From an uncultured Thalassolituus sp. (lineage in GTDB: Bacteria > Pseudomonadota > Gammaproteobacteria > Pseudomonadales > Oceanobacteraceae): a stretch of 64,000 nucleotides of DNA. The stretch is from NCBI GenBank assembly GCA_913061435.1, contig CAJXUK010000011.1:1-64000 (forward strand). Reading direction: 5' to 3'. The notes under the pieces were generated by a model. It was not told where the DNA came from. It did not search any database and saw nothing but the letters and a program-made list of their open reading frames with translations. Numbering within the stretch: position 1 is the stretch's first letter; each line of letters starts with the position of its first letter. Of this stretch, positions 27,379 through 36,955 are shown one piece after another. The translations under genes were made by a program, and so were the position numbers.

Positions 27379-27405
27379 CGCTCGAAATTAGGATAAGGAA
27401 ACAGC

Positions 27406-28146
27406 GTGGAACTTAAGCATGGTGGTAGCCAAGATGAAAATTGGCGCATATTGATTGTCGAAGATGATGAGCGATTAGCGAGTCTTACGAAAGATTATTT
27501 AGAAAGTAACGGCTTGCAGGTTTCTATTGAAGGTGACGGAAGTCGTGCTATTGAGCGTATTAAAAATGAACAGCCTGATTTGGTTGTACTGGATTTAATG
27601 CTGCCCGGTGAAGACGGTCTTGCAGTATGTCGTATTGTGCGCCCTCATTATACAGGCCCTATTTTGATGTTAACTGCTCGTACAGAGGATTTGGATCAGG
27701 TACTGGGTTTGGAAATGGGTGCTGATGATTACGTTGCTAAGCCTGTGCGTCCTCGGGTTTTGTTAGCTCGAATTCGCGCCTTGTTGCGTCGAATGAAAGA
27801 CAAAGCAGAGGCTGCCGAAAGTCAAGATGAATCATCTGCTAAGCGTTTAACGTTTGGCAATTTAGTCGTTGATAGCTCTATGCGCGAGGCATGGCTAGAT
27901 GATGAAAGTATTGACTTAACCAGTGCTGAATTTGATTTGTTATGGTTACTAGCGAGCAGTGCTGGGCATATTCTTACGCGTGAAGAAATCTTTCATCAAT
28001 TGCGTGGTATCGAGTATGACGGTCAAGATCGTTCGATTGATGTACGTGTTTCAAGAATACGACCAAAAGTTGGGGATGACCCTATTAATCCTAAGCGTAT
28101 TAAAACTGTACGCAGCAAAGGTTATCTTTTTGTAAAAGAAATTTAA
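27406..28146 (+). CDS. rstA: OmpR-family response regulator, RstA-like
   Basis: DNA-binding partner of the next kinase. The receiver domain (about 14-125) has the acidic pair in IVEDDE, phosphoacceptor D63 (VVLDLMLPGEDG), Thr in LTART and Lys in AKPVRP. A winged-helix domain (about 145-245) ends RIKTVRSKGYLFV. The GTG start follows AAGGA. Receiver sequence and partner resemble RstA, but targets cannot be read from the sequence. Confidence 0.85.
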   Translation: MELKHGGSQDENWRILIVEDDERLASLTKDYLESNGLQVSIEGDGSRAIERIKNEQPDLVVLDLMLPGEDGLAVCRIVRPHYTGPILMLTARTEDLDQVLGLEMGADDYVAKPVRPRVLLARIRALLRRMKDKAEAAESQDESSAKRLTFGNLVVDSSMREAWLDDESIDLTSAEFDLLWLLASSAGHILTREEIFHQLRGIEYDGQDRSIDVRVSRIRPKVGDDPINPKRIKTVRSKGYLFVKEI

Positions 28147-28155
28147 TCTCTCAAT

Positions 28156-28182
28156 ACACCACTCTTCCTGAGTGGTGTTTTT
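28156..28182 (+). terminator. Rho-independent terminator between rstA and rstB
   Basis: Stem arms ACACCACTC and GAGTGGTGT flank loop TTCCT and are followed by TTTT. It begins nine bases after the rstA stop and ends before the kinase gene on the same strand, so it should reduce kinase relative to regulator expression. Confidence 0.8.
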
Positions 28183-28214
28183 ATATCAGCTTGAATAATT
28201 AAGGGAGAAATAGC

Positions 28215-29780
28215 ATTTTTATTCGAGTGTATTCAGGCTTGCTGGCTGCGTTGGTGCTTGTGGTTATTTTATGCATGCTGGCCTTGCGCTTAGTCGATCA
28301 TGTGCGCGGCGAGCAGTTTAATCAAGATGTTGTGCGCGGTAGTTTGCACCTTTTAACTACTAGGTTGCGAAATGATATTTCAGAGCAGGGGGATTTAGAA
28401 GCCCGATTTGACGCCAAGATCGATATTGTTGCTAAAGCAAAAGCGAACCTTAATGAATATCAACTGAGCCGCTTAGAGCGTCAGAGCGTTTTGATTGTAT
28501 CTAACGATATTGCAAGCGAAGCTAAACTGATCACTGTGTTAGATGATCATAATCTAATTAAAACCACTTTAAGAAATGTTACCGAAGTTCAAGCACAGGC
28601 AACGGGTCAGCTATTGCTTGAAGACTGGCAGCGAAGTGGCTTAGAAATTGAAATCTTTCTTAAAAATATATCACCTTATTTTGGCTATCCGTTGAGCTTG
28701 ATGCCACTGGATGATGTTGAATTAAGCAAGGGTGATATGGGCCGAATGATTTATGGTGATGTTTTAATGCGTATGGCGATTGGTGGTGACAGTGCCGATG
28801 CTTTAATACGAATACCTGGTGAAGAACGGGTTATTAGAATGGGTCCTATCCATGCTTTTAAGCGATATACTCCCGCTGGTATAGCGATCATTGCACTCAT
28901 TGGTTTTATGTTACTTGGGTTGGGTGTTTATTGGGTTGTTAGCTCTTTTGAAATGCGTTTACGCAAGCTTGAGCAAGCCACCAGTCGTTTATCACAAGGT
29001 CACCTTAATGCTCGAGTAGGTATATCTGGTTCAGACCCTGTCAGTCGATTAGGTCAAGCCTTTAATAAAATGGCAGACCATATTCAACGTTTAATTAGCG
29101 TACAGCGAGAAATGGTGAGAGCGGTATCTCATGAGTTAAGGACCCCGGTTGCGCGTATTCGTTTTGGCGTTCAAATCATAGAAGATTCTGCAGGTGACGA
29201 TCCCTTTGTGGCTAAACAGTTGCTTGGCATGGATTCTGATATTCAAGAATTGGACGAATTAATTGATGAAATTTTGACCTATGCGCGCCTTGAAGAAGGT
29301 GGCCCTTTGTTGGATTTTGAATTAACCAATATTCAAGAGCTAATTTTGCAGCTAGTCGATGAAGCTCGTCCTCCAGAGCATGTTGTCGTGGATTATGGTG
29401 GGGCTATTGGTTCTCAGCATGAAGCTGAGGTGGAATATCGTTATATGCACCGCGCCATTCAAAACTTAATTGGTAATGCTTGTCGCTATGCTAAGTCGAA
29501 AGTTATTGTGAGTTTTTCAATTGGTGCAGATACATGTCGTGTAGATGTAGCGGATGATGGCCCTGGTATTCCAGAAGCAGAATGGAATCGTGTATTCACT
29601 CCTTTTGCGCGTTTAGATGACAGTCGTACTCGAAGTTCAGGAGGTTACGGCCTCGGGCTTTCAATTGTTCGTCGCATTACTTATTGGCATGGTGGTCGAG
29701 CTATGGTTAGTCGTGATGAGCGTTTGGGAGGTGCTAAGTTCAGCTTGGTTTGGCCTAAACGTCATCAAGAAATAGGTTAG
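28215..29780 (+). CDS. rstB: Sensor histidine kinase, RstB-like
   Basis: Membrane kinase paired with the upstream regulator. It has an N-terminal transmembrane helix, a periplasmic domain (about 30-210), a second helix (about 218-240) and a HAMP domain. The phospho-His lies in VSHELRTPVARIRF, and the ATPase boxes are NLIGNACRYA, DDGPGIP and GGYGLGLSIV. The C-terminal GGAKFSLVWP matches RstB. The best start appears to be ATT at 28215, seven bases after AAGGGAG and giving FIRVYSGLL; the alternative GTG at 28227 has no ribosome site. Confidence 0.85.
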   Translation: MFIRVYSGLLAALVLVVILCMLALRLVDHVRGEQFNQDVVRGSLHLLTTRLRNDISEQGDLEARFDAKIDIVAKAKANLNEYQLSRLERQSVLIVSNDIASEAKLITVLDDHNLIKTTLRNVTEVQAQATGQLLLEDWQRSGLEIEIFLKNISPYFGYPLSLMPLDDVELSKGDMGRMIYGDVLMRMAIGGDSADALIRIPGEERVIRMGPIHAFKRYTPAGIAIIALIGFMLLGLGVYWVVSSFEMRLRKLEQATSRLSQGHLNARVGISGSDPVSRLGQAFNKMADHIQRLISVQREMVRAVSHELRTPVARIRFGVQIIEDSAGDDPFVAKQLLGMDSDIQELDELIDEILTYARLEEGGPLLDFELTNIQELILQLVDEARPPEHVVVDYGGAIGSQHEAEVEYRYMHRAIQNLIGNACRYAKSKVIVSFSIGADTCRVDVADDGPGIPEAEWNRVFTPFARLDDSRTRSSGGYGLGLSIVRRITYWHGGRAMVSRDERLGGAKFSLVWPKRHQEIG

Positions 29781-29917
29781 CACTCTGTGTTGAAGTTGAA
29801 ACATAAAGTAACAATTAGTCACGGTTAGTTAACAGACATGACTAATAACTACTGGCATGATCTGTTTGCGTTTCTTATGGACACGTGGTGAGAATGTAGC
29901 GAATTATTCGCTTTTAG

Positions 29918-29945
29918 GGGACTCCTTGTAGAGTCCCTTTTTTTT
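29918..29945 (+). terminator. Rho-independent terminator after rstB
   Basis: Arms GGGACTC (29918-29924) and GAGTCCC (29931-29937) flank a 6-base loop, followed by eight T. It ends the + strand transcript about 140 bases after the rstB stop and lies just before the metR stop on the other strand. Confidence 0.85.
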
Positions 29946-29975
29946 GCCTTTTTTCTGAGTTTTTCCTGCTATTTA

Positions 29976-30896
29976 TTATTTCGATACAGGCTCAATACCT
30001 ACTAAATTTTCATGACAAGCCTGTAATGACTGTTGTAAAAAATCTGTCATGAAACTGGTTTCACGTTGTTCTTCTCGAATAGCGGCGTATAACGTGGGCC
30101 AAATACCGTCTTTGCCTAAAGGCTTTGATGTGATTAAGCCCGCATCAAGATAAGGCTGAAGTGCCCAATTGGGCAAGCAGGCCACCCCTCGACCACTGGC
30201 CACCAGCTGAACAATCATCAAGGTTAAATCTGCTTGGCGAGTATTGCTGGGTTCTATACCGGAAGGGTCTAAAAATTGGGTGAAAATATCCAGTCGCTTT
30301 CGTTCAACAGGGTAGTGAATCAATGTTTGCTCGGCTAAATCTTCTGCATTGATGTACTTGGATTCACTAAAGGCGTGCTGGTTAGCAACGGCTAGTAAGG
30401 CTTGATAGCGAAATAAAGGCTGGTAGTAAATACCCGCTATCGGAATTGGGTCGGCGGTTACCACAAGGTCTAAATCACCACGAGCTAAGGCGGGTAAAGG
30501 CTCAAAGTGGAAGCTAGCCATTAGGTCAATTTCAACTTCTGGCCACTGATCTCGAAAGCTGTTGATGGCTGGCATTAACCAGTCGAAACAACTGTGACAT
30601 TCAATGGCCATATGCAATCGACCCGCTGATCCACCAGCTAGCTTTTTAATATCTCGATGGGTTTGTTCTAGCTGGGGAATGATTTTGTCGGCCAGTTCTA
30701 AGATATGCTCACCTGCACGGGTAAAACGAATGGGTTTGGTTTTTCGAACAAATAAACTCAAGCCTAAACGCTCTTCAACATCCTTTAATTGATGTGATAA
30801 CGCTGATTGTGTGAGGTGTAAGCGTTTGGCGGCTTCTACTAAAGAGCTGCCGTCGCGCAAGGCGCGTACAGTTTTAAGATGTTTAATTTCAAGCAT
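29976..30896 (-). CDS. metR: LysR-family regulator MetR
   Basis: Homocysteine-responsive activator of methionine genes such as metE and metH. The N-terminal winged helix (about 1-62) reads MLEIKHLKTVRALRDGSSLVEAA, split here at the first helix, then LTQSALSHQLKDVEERLG. The effector domain contains AIECHSCFDWLMPA, a segment distinctive of MetR, and IHYPVERKRLDIFTQFL. Length 306 is usual. No methionine gene is adjacent, so targets lie elsewhere. Confidence 0.9.
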   Translation of the reverse strand: MLEIKHLKTVRALRDGSSLVEAAKRLHLTQSALSHQLKDVEERLGLSLFVRKTKPIRFTRAGEHILELADKIIPQLEQTHRDIKKLAGGSAGRLHMAIECHSCFDWLMPAINSFRDQWPEVEIDLMASFHFEPLPALARGDLDLVVTADPIPIAGIYYQPLFRYQALLAVANQHAFSESKYINAEDLAEQTLIHYPVERKRLDIFTQFLDPSGIEPSNTRQADLTLMIVQLVASGRGVACLPNWALQPYLDAGLITSKPLGKDGIWPTLYAAIREEQRETSFMTDFLQQSLQACHENLVGIEPVSK

Positions 30897-31036
30897 GAGG
30901 TTTATTTAGCGGTCTGTTAAAAGCATAAAAATGCTTTATTATAAAATAAATTGAAAATAATTAATGGAATATTATATTTATCATGTAATTAATTCAATAA
31001 CAGGCTGCTTTAATCCCTTGCTAGATTCGGTTTCTG

Positions 31037-32581
31037 TTATTCGAATCGTTGAATTATTTGTTCTTGTTCCTTCATCAGATTTGCTAGCTCATCACTGGCT
31101 AAAGCATTGCGTTCGGAGACTTTTTCGACTTGGTCGGACAATTCGGATAAGCGCGCTAAGCCCTGTTCTATCTGTAATACAGTTTCTGTCTGTAGACGAA
31201 TAGATTGGCTGTTGTTTTGTGTGCTGGTTTGAATAGCATTTATATTTTGTTGGATAGAAAATAAGGAATCATCGGCATTTTTAGCCTGCTCTAAGCAATT
31301 GTTTGAATGTTTTTGTCCTAGAAGCATGGTTGATACGGCATTTTCTGCTCCGGTGGTTAATTTGCCAACAATTGTGTGAATTTCTGCAGTTGATTCTTGA
31401 GTGCGAACGGCCAAATTTCTAACTTCATCGGCGACCACTGCAAAACCACGGCCCTGTTCACCGGCGCGTGCCGCTTCAATTGCCGCATTAAGCGCGAGCA
31501 AATTGGTTTGCTCGGCGATGTCTTTAATTGCGTCTAAGAAACGTTTGATCGATTCAGTTTCTTCTGCCAAGTTTTCAACGGCTGCGGAGGTGGCGGTGAG
31601 TTCTTGAGTTAGATCACTGATCTTAGTTGCAGTATCCGTTACTAGGTTATGTCCTTGCTTTACATCTTGCTGTGCGGTTGTTGCGGCATTATTGGTGTCT
31701 TCGGTATTAGTAAGCAATGTTTCAGCTGATTCGCTGATTTGGTGGCTTGCCTCTGCTAGCCGACCGGTTTCACGATGTTGAGCACGGGCTTGTTCAAGAT
31801 TGTCGTCACTCATTTGTCTTGCAGATTGTGCGACTTGGCTCAGTGTGCCCATGTTGTCTTTCATTCTAACCAAAACAGTTTTTAATCGTCTTTTAAGAGT
31901 ATGCTGACCAAGCTGGAGCTGTCCGGTTACTGTGGCGTTGCCAGAATAAATATAGGCCGCTAGATCATCGTCAATAATATCTTTAGCAATAGAAGTGAGG
32001 GTGTTGTTCTTGCGTTTTTGCTGAATGACACTCCACAGCAGAGTAGGCACTAGGACTAATAAAATTGTAGTTGCATCCGACGACAGCATTATTAATAGCG
32101 AAATGGCAAATAGCCAAGGCAAAAAGCTGTAAAGCCAATCCATTATGATGGATTTTTTTGGAATTGGATTTTTGCCCCGCTGAATGTTTTGATAGGCTTT
32201 TTCTGCACGGGCTACTTGCTCTGCTTTGGGTTTTATTCTTACCGATTCGTAACTAACGATTTTACCCTGCTCTAATACCGGTGTTACATAAGCATCTACC
32301 CAGTAGTGGTCACCATTTTTACAACGGTTTTTGACCAGACCTTGCCAGTGTTGACCACTTTTCAGTTTATTCCACATACCTTCAAAGGCTGCAGTAGGCA
32401 TATCTGGGTGGCGAACAATATTGTGTGATGCACCCATCAGTTCTTCTTTTGAAAAACCGCATATCGAAATAAAATCATCGTTGCAGTGGGTAATTTGACC
32501 CTTTACGCAGGTGGATGACACCAGATGCGCAGAATCATCAAGTACATGTTCTTTTTGAGTAACTGGCTGATTATTTTTCAT
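31037..32581 (-). CDS. PAS-containing methyl-accepting chemotaxis protein (Aer-like)
   Basis: Chemoreceptor with an N-terminal cytoplasmic PAS domain (about 18-120), including NIVRHPDMP typical of the FAD-binding Aer type. A membrane hairpin at about 146-190 has almost no periplasmic loop. The signalling domain follows, with tip sequence [34 protein letters not shown]. It probably senses redox or energy state and signals through the CheA/CheW of this window. No terminal pentapeptide for CheR tethering is visible. FAD binding is inferred. Confidence 0.9.
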   Translation of the reverse strand: MKNNQPVTQKEHVLDDSAHLVSSTCVKGQITHCNDDFISICGFSKEELMGASHNIVRHPDMPTAAFEGMWNKLKSGQHWQGLVKNRCKNGDHYWVDAYVTPVLEQGKIVSYESVRIKPKAEQVARAEKAYQNIQRGKNPIPKKSIIMDWLYSFLPWLFAISLLIMLSSDATTILLVLVPTLLWSVIQQKRKNNTLTSIAKDIIDDDLAAYIYSGNATVTGQLQLGQHTLKRRLKTVLVRMKDNMGTLSQVAQSARQMSDDNLEQARAQHRETGRLAEASHQISESAETLLTNTEDTNNAATTAQQDVKQGHNLVTDTATKISDLTQELTATSAAVENLAEETESIKRFLDAIKDIAEQTNLLALNAAIEAARAGEQGRGFAVVADEVRNLAVRTQESTAEIHTIVGKLTTGAENAVSTMLLGQKHSNNCLEQAKNADDSLFSIQQNINAIQTSTQNNSQSIRLQTETVLQIEQGLARLSELSDQVEKVSERNALASDELANLMKEQEQIIQRFE

Positions 32582-32659
32582 AGTGGAGGCGTGCCTTAAA
32601 ATAGTCGCGCGCTGGTAAAACGCTAATTGCTAAACTATAGCTGTTTATTCTAGAAAGTC

Positions 32660-32689
32660 TTGGCACTGGACGGCATTGGCAAGTAATAT
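32660..32689 (+). promoter_or_regulatory. Possible sigma-70 promoter for glpK
   Basis: TTGGCA (32660-32665) is followed after 18 bases by TAATAT (32684-32689). Transcription would start about 60 bases before the glpK ATG. Confidence 0.35.
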
Positions 32690-32758
32690 CCTCTAAAAAA
32701 ACGCAAATACCAGCAGTACAGCCTTTTTATGAGCGTTTATTTATAGAGGAATACGAGT

Positions 32759-34252
32759 ATGTCTGGATATTTATTAGCGATTGATCAAGGTACAACGAGT
32801 AGTCGTGCGATTATTTTTGATCTTAAAGGCAAAATAGTTGCTTCCAGTCAGCAAGAGTTTGCTCAAATTTTCCCAGAAGATGGTTGGGTAGAGCACGACC
32901 CAGAAGTAATTTGGCAAACAACGCTAGCAACTTGTCGTGATGTATTTCAGCAGGCCCAACTTCATGCTCGCGATGTCATTTCTATCGGTATTACTAATCA
33001 ACGTGAAACAACGGTTGTTTGGGATAAGCAAACAGGCAAGCCAATTTATAATGCAATTGTGTGGCAAGACAGACGCACTGCAGAAGAGTGTCAGAGGCTA
33101 AAGCAGCAGCCAGAGCTTACTAACCTGGTCGCAAACAAAACAGGTTTGTTATTAGATCCGTATTTTTCTGCGAGTAAGATTGCTTGGATATTGGATAACG
33201 TTGTTGGTGCAAGAGCGCGCGCAAGGGCTGGGGAGTTGTTATTTGGGACAATTGATAGCTTTTTGTTATGGCGATTAACTGGGGGTAAGCAGCATGCAAC
33301 GGATGCCACTAATGCCAGCCGCACCTTGTTGTTTAATATACACAGTCATCAATGGGATTCTGATTTATTAGCCCTGTTTAATATTCCATCTAATATGTTG
33401 CCAGAAGTGCGTGATTGCGCTGCAGATTACGGTTCGACAGAAGCCAGTTTACTGGGTGCAGAAGTTCCTATCGGAGGCATTGCCGGTGACCAGCAGGCTG
33501 CGTTGATAGGGCAAGCTTGTTTTACTCCAGGAATGGCCAAAAGTACTTATGGTACAGGCTGTTTTATGATTATGAACACGGGTGAGCACGCGCTGCAATC
33601 TAAAAATAGACTGCTAACTACTATTGGTTATCGTCTCAATGGTAAAACCACTTATGCCTTAGAAGGTAGTATTTTTATGGCTGGGGCAACCATTCAATGG
33701 ATTCGTGATGGCTTACAAATGATTGCTAATGCTACAGAATCGCAATCGTTAGCAGAGCAAACTGGAGCCAATAATTCAGTTTATATGGTGCCCGCATTTA
33801 CTGGTTTAGGGGCACCTTATTGGGATCCAGAAGCCCGTGGTGCTATTTTTGGTTTAAGTCGAGATACAGGCATTAAAGAGATTGTGACAGCGGGTCTGCA
33901 ATCGGTGTGTTATCAGAGCCGAGACTTACTAGCGGCTATGGCCCAAGATGGCGCTAAACCAACCAGTATTCGGGTTGATGGCGGCATGGTGGTTAATAAC
34001 TGGTTGGTGCAATTTTTAGCAGATACTTTGGGTATTGATATTGAGCGCCCTCAGGTAACAGAGACTACGGCCTTGGGCGTGGCTTATTTGGCAGGCATAC
34101 AGGCAGGTGTATTTTTGGACGTGGAAGAAGTTGCTGATCTTTGGCAGCATGAAGCTCAGTTTAAGCCCCGTATGTCAGAGTCTGATAGAGAGCGTTTGTA
34201 CCGTGGCTGGTTAGAAGCAGTGAAAAAAGTACTGTGTGGAGATTCGGTTTAA
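32759..34252 (+). CDS. glpK: Glycerol kinase GlpK
   Basis: Phosphorylates glycerol to glycerol 3-phosphate. This FGGY-family kinase shows the N-terminal phosphate loop [13 protein letters not shown], the glycerol-contact segment [13 protein letters not shown], and the C-terminal [15 protein letters not shown] and [12 protein letters not shown] nucleotide site. Its 497 residues are normal. It has an AGAGGAA ribosome site. No glpF, glpD or glpR is adjacent, so the gene stands alone here. Confidence 0.97.
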   Translation: MSGYLLAIDQGTTSSRAIIFDLKGKIVASSQQEFAQIFPEDGWVEHDPEVIWQTTLATCRDVFQQAQLHARDVISIGITNQRETTVVWDKQTGKPIYNAIVWQDRRTAEECQRLKQQPELTNLVANKTGLLLDPYFSASKIAWILDNVVGARARARAGELLFGTIDSFLLWRLTGGKQHATDATNASRTLLFNIHSHQWDSDLLALFNIPSNMLPEVRDCAADYGSTEASLLGAEVPIGGIAGDQQAALIGQACFTPGMAKSTYGTGCFMIMNTGEHALQSKNRLLTTIGYRLNGKTTYALEGSIFMAGATIQWIRDGLQMIANATESQSLAEQTGANNSVYMVPAFTGLGAPYWDPEARGAIFGLSRDTGIKEIVTAGLQSVCYQSRDLLAAMAQDGAKPTSIRVDGGMVVNNWLVQFLADTLGIDIERPQVTETTALGVAYLAGIQAGVFLDVEEVADLWQHEAQFKPRMSESDRERLYRGWLEAVKKVLCGDSV

Positions 34253-34364
34253 TCAATAAATTGAATCCGAGTTTTATACGCTGTTTGATTAGGATTACAT
34301 GGAAACTTTAACGATTCGTGTTATTTTAGCGACTTATTATTAGCTGTTTAAAAAGTAGATCTAG

Positions 34365-34580
34365 ATGAATCAGATATTTATTAACAAAGAACCGGTCGAG
34401 CTTTATAAAATATTAAAGTTTGAGGGCCTACGCGCCAGTGGTGCAGAAGCGAAAGCGGCCATTGCTGATGGTGAAGTTAAATTAAACGGTGAGTTTGAAA
34501 CCCAAAAGCGTAAGCAAATTGTTGCGGGTGATGTCATTGAATTTGAAGGAGAGTCGTATCAGGTTCAGCTAGAAGGTTAA
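34365..34580 (+). CDS. ybcJ: Small S4-domain RNA-binding protein (YbcJ family)
   Basis: A 71-residue protein made almost entirely of an S4 RNA-binding domain (about 12-65): ILKFEGLRASGAEAKAAIADGEVKLNGE, then KIVAGD-type IVAGDVIEF. YbcJ of Escherichia coli is a small RNA-binding protein with a possible ribosome link. The gene is convergent with the DUF2431 gene, which may also act on RNA; that pairing is only suggestive. Confidence 0.85.
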   Translation: MNQIFINKEPVELYKILKFEGLRASGAEAKAAIADGEVKLNGEFETQKRKQIVAGDVIEFEGESYQVQLEG

Positions 34581-34607
34581 ATAACTAACTAGGTATTTAG
34601 TAGCTGT

Positions 34608-35486
34608 TTAGGTTTCGATTGCACGAGCGTATTGATCTTCATATTGTTGCATGAGTTGATGTTTTTTTGATCGCTCATGCAGTGATTTATCGCCAGCGGA
34701 AACGAAGGGTCCAGCTTTGCAAAACTCGCAGTATTTTTCTCCTTGATGGCTCTTGGCGATCAACCCCCTGCTTTTGATAATGTCGTGTTTATTCCCTGTC
34801 TTTGAGCTCCAAATATAAGTGATTCCTTGAGTATCCTTTACGTGCTTATCACGATCAACATTTCTGATTTTATAACCTGGAAAATCGCTAATATTGAAGG
34901 GCATTGAGCCTAGATATTTTATGTGTTTTAAGCCTCGGTTGAGGCTATTTTCAATATTCCATTCGCTGTAGGGTTTAACGTCTTTTGAGGTTATGTAACA
35001 CAGTTGTTGGCCGTTTGGATCAAGAAAAAATTCATTGCAATGTATTAAAAATTTTCGTAACAGTAAGCGGTTGAGCGTGTTAATGCTGATGTCGCCCATG
35101 TTGTGGAAGTAGTTTGGATCTGAAAATGCGGGTACAAGTGGAAATTGGAAAATAACCAAATCGAATGAGTGTTTCTTAAGATGATTCCATGTATCTGGAT
35201 TGGTCACATCAAAACCAAATAGAACTTGCTGGTTCGCATTAGTATTGAGTTGTCCGATTGAGTGATATTGGTATTTATCTGCAAGGGTTTGCTGGCTATC
35301 AAATACCGTGGCTGTGAGCTGCGCAGGTTTGAAACGATTCCAAAGTGAGGCAGAGAAAGAAAGATCGCCGTCGCCAATGGTGAGAATTCGCCAGTTGGGT
35401 TTTAAAAACATGGGGGCTAAGGTATCGCTCGAAGAGTTTGAATCTTGGTAAATATAGGTTTTGCGTATCGCTGCTGGGTATGGCAT
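34608..35486 (-). CDS. DUF2431 (BMT5-like) putative RNA methyltransferase with C-terminal zinc finger
   Basis: The main domain (about 33-235) matches the Rossmann-fold methyltransferase family known from yeast Bmt5, with the glycine loop ILTIGDGDLSFSASLW at 34-49. The C-terminus carries C253-x2-C256-x13-H270-x5-H276, a U1/matrin-type zinc-finger pattern usual for RNA-binding proteins. The ATG at 35486 lies in the arm of a hairpin element. An internal ATG at 35411 (MFLKPNW, 267 residues) may be the true start. Substrate unknown; rRNA is a guess from the family. Confidence 0.7.
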   Translation of the reverse strand: MPYPAAIRKTYIYQDSNSSSDTLAPMFLKPNWRILTIGDGDLSFSASLWNRFKPAQLTATVFDSQQTLADKYQYHSIGQLNTNANQQVLFGFDVTNPDTWNHLKKHSFDLVIFQFPLVPAFSDPNYFHNMGDISINTLNRLLLRKFLIHCNEFFLDPNGQQLCYITSKDVKPYSEWNIENSLNRGLKHIKYLGSMPFNISDFPGYKIRNVDRDKHVKDTQGITYIWSSKTGNKHDIIKSRGLIAKSHQGEKYCEFCKAGPFVSAGDKSLHERSKKHQLMQQYEDQYARAIET

Positions 35487-35568
35487 TTGAGGCCGTTCCT
35501 CCCCATGGATGGGGAGGAACGGCCTGCAGGGACCGTATTCACGGCGTGCTGTGGAATGTCATACCCAG
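35474..35568. repeat. Nested inverted-repeat element
   Basis: A perfect 17-base inverted repeat with a 2-base centre (35490-35525; arms begin AGGCCGTTCC) sits inside outer arms CTGGGTATGGCATT (35474-35487) and AATGTCATACCCAG (35555-35568) that match at 13 of 14 positions. Between them lies a GC-richer stretch with CTGCAGGGACCG. It resembles a REP- or MITE-like hairpin element. The outer left arm overlaps the first codons of the DUF2431 gene. Confidence 0.75.
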
Positions 35569-35605
35569 TAGCAGTAATAAGCAAAACTGGCTTCTAAATA
35601 GAGGC

Positions 35606-36733
35606 TTAAAGAATCTGGTCTAACACAGATTCTAAGTTAGCAACGGTGCGATCAATGTTGTGCAGCTTGTCTAAACCGAACAAACCTAAGCGGAAGGATT
35701 TGTAGTCGTCACCTTCGTCGCACTGCAAGGGAACCCCAGCCGCTGCTTGCATGCCTTGGGCAGCAAATTTTTTGCCGTTTTGCATGTCTGGGTCAGTGGT
35801 GTAATTAACCACAACGCCCGGTGCCTTAAAACCTTCGGCAGCGACACTTTTTACCCCTTTACTTTCTAGTAAAGCCCGTACTTTTTGCCCCAGTTCTATT
35901 TGTTCTGCGCATACTTTATCAAAACCATAGGCTTTGGTTTCTAAAAGGGTATCGCGGAATTTCATTAATGCATCTGTGGGCATTGTTGCATGATAAGCAT
36001 GACCGCCATTTTCATAGGCTTGCATAATACCGTGCCACTGCTTTAAGTTGCAGGCAAAGCTCGAACTGGAGGTGTCATCCATTTTAGCGATTGCAGCTGA
36101 ACTCAGCATCACCAAAGCAGCGCATGGTGAAGCGCTCCAACCTTTTTGTGGGGCACTGATTAATACATCTACGTCGACTTCTTTCATGTTCACCCAGAGT
36201 GCGCCAGATGCGATGCAATCTAAAACAAATAAGCCACCCACGGAGTGAACGGCATTCGACACAGCCTTAATGTAATCATTAGGTAATAACATGCCAGAAG
36301 CGGTTTCTACGTGAGGAGCAAATACCATTTGTGGTTTTTCACGTAAAATAGTTGCTACAACTTCCTCGACAGGAGCAGGTGCAAACGGAGCTTGTGGGCC
36401 TTCTTCAGTGCGACGTGCTTGCATGATAATACTTTCAGATGGGATATTGCCCATCTCAAAAATTTGTGTCCAACGATAGCTAAACCAACCGTTACGGATC
36501 ACTAAGCATTTTTCATTTTGAGCAAATTGGCGTGCAACAGCTTCCATGCCAAAGGTACCACCGCCGGGAACAATCACGGTTGCGTCGGCATTATAGACCT
36601 CTTTTAGGTTGCTAGAAATGTCGTTCATTACACCCTGAAAGGCTTGTGACATGTGATTAAGAGAGCGGTCGGTAAAGACGACGGAATATTCTAATAACCC
36701 TGCTGGATCGATATCGGGTAATAAACCGGCCAT
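35606..36733 (-). CDS. Class V aminotransferase (alanine-glyoxylate / serine-pyruvate type)
   Basis: PLP enzyme of the class V family. The substrate and cofactor region reads VIVPGGGTFGMEAV near the N-terminus, with VLDCIASGALWVNMKEVDVDVLISAPQKGWSASP carrying the PLP Lys (QKGW). An ATG at 36733 follows CAGGAGAAAATC and gives 375 residues; an upstream start at 36757 is less likely. Specificity for glyoxylate, pyruvate or another acceptor cannot be read from the sequence. It stands alone, on the - strand. Confidence 0.82.
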   Translation of the reverse strand: MAGLLPDIDPAGLLEYSVVFTDRSLNHMSQAFQGVMNDISSNLKEVYNADATVIVPGGGTFGMEAVARQFAQNEKCLVIRNGWFSYRWTQIFEMGNIPSESIIMQARRTEEGPQAPFAPAPVEEVVATILREKPQMVFAPHVETASGMLLPNDYIKAVSNAVHSVGGLFVLDCIASGALWVNMKEVDVDVLISAPQKGWSASPCAALVMLSSAAIAKMDDTSSSSFACNLKQWHGIMQAYENGGHAYHATMPTDALMKFRDTLLETKAYGFDKVCAEQIELGQKVRALLESKGVKSVAAEGFKAPGVVVNYTTDPDMQNGKKFAAQGMQAAAGVPLQCDEGDDYKSFRLGLFGLDKLHNIDRTVANLESVLDQIL

Positions 36734-36955
36734 GATTTTCTCCTGAGCTTTATACAAGTATTTAATAAATTCTATAATAACCGTCTATTAGAAAAGAATG
36801 CACTATCAGTGTAAAGGCTCTTTTGTTAAACAGCGCTTAAATCGAACTGAAAACATTGTTCTAGGCACCGTGCTTGTAGAAAGCGAAAAAATGATATCGA
36901 TAAAACAAAGTAGGTGATAAAAAGAAGGTGATAAAAGGTTCGTATGAGTGCGTGA

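Larger units (their letters stand above)
26911..27405. other. nrdA/rstA divergent intergenic region (495 bp)
   Basis: Non-coding. From nrdA outward it holds a leader of roughly 230 bases with no clear coding content, two NrdR boxes, -10-like ACTATA motifs (TATAGT on the - strand) at 27134-27139 and 27145-27150, a DnaA box, and the promoter side of the divergent response-regulator gene. An in-frame extension of nrdA up to 27144 exists but would start within the promoter and is rejected. Confidence 0.7.
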
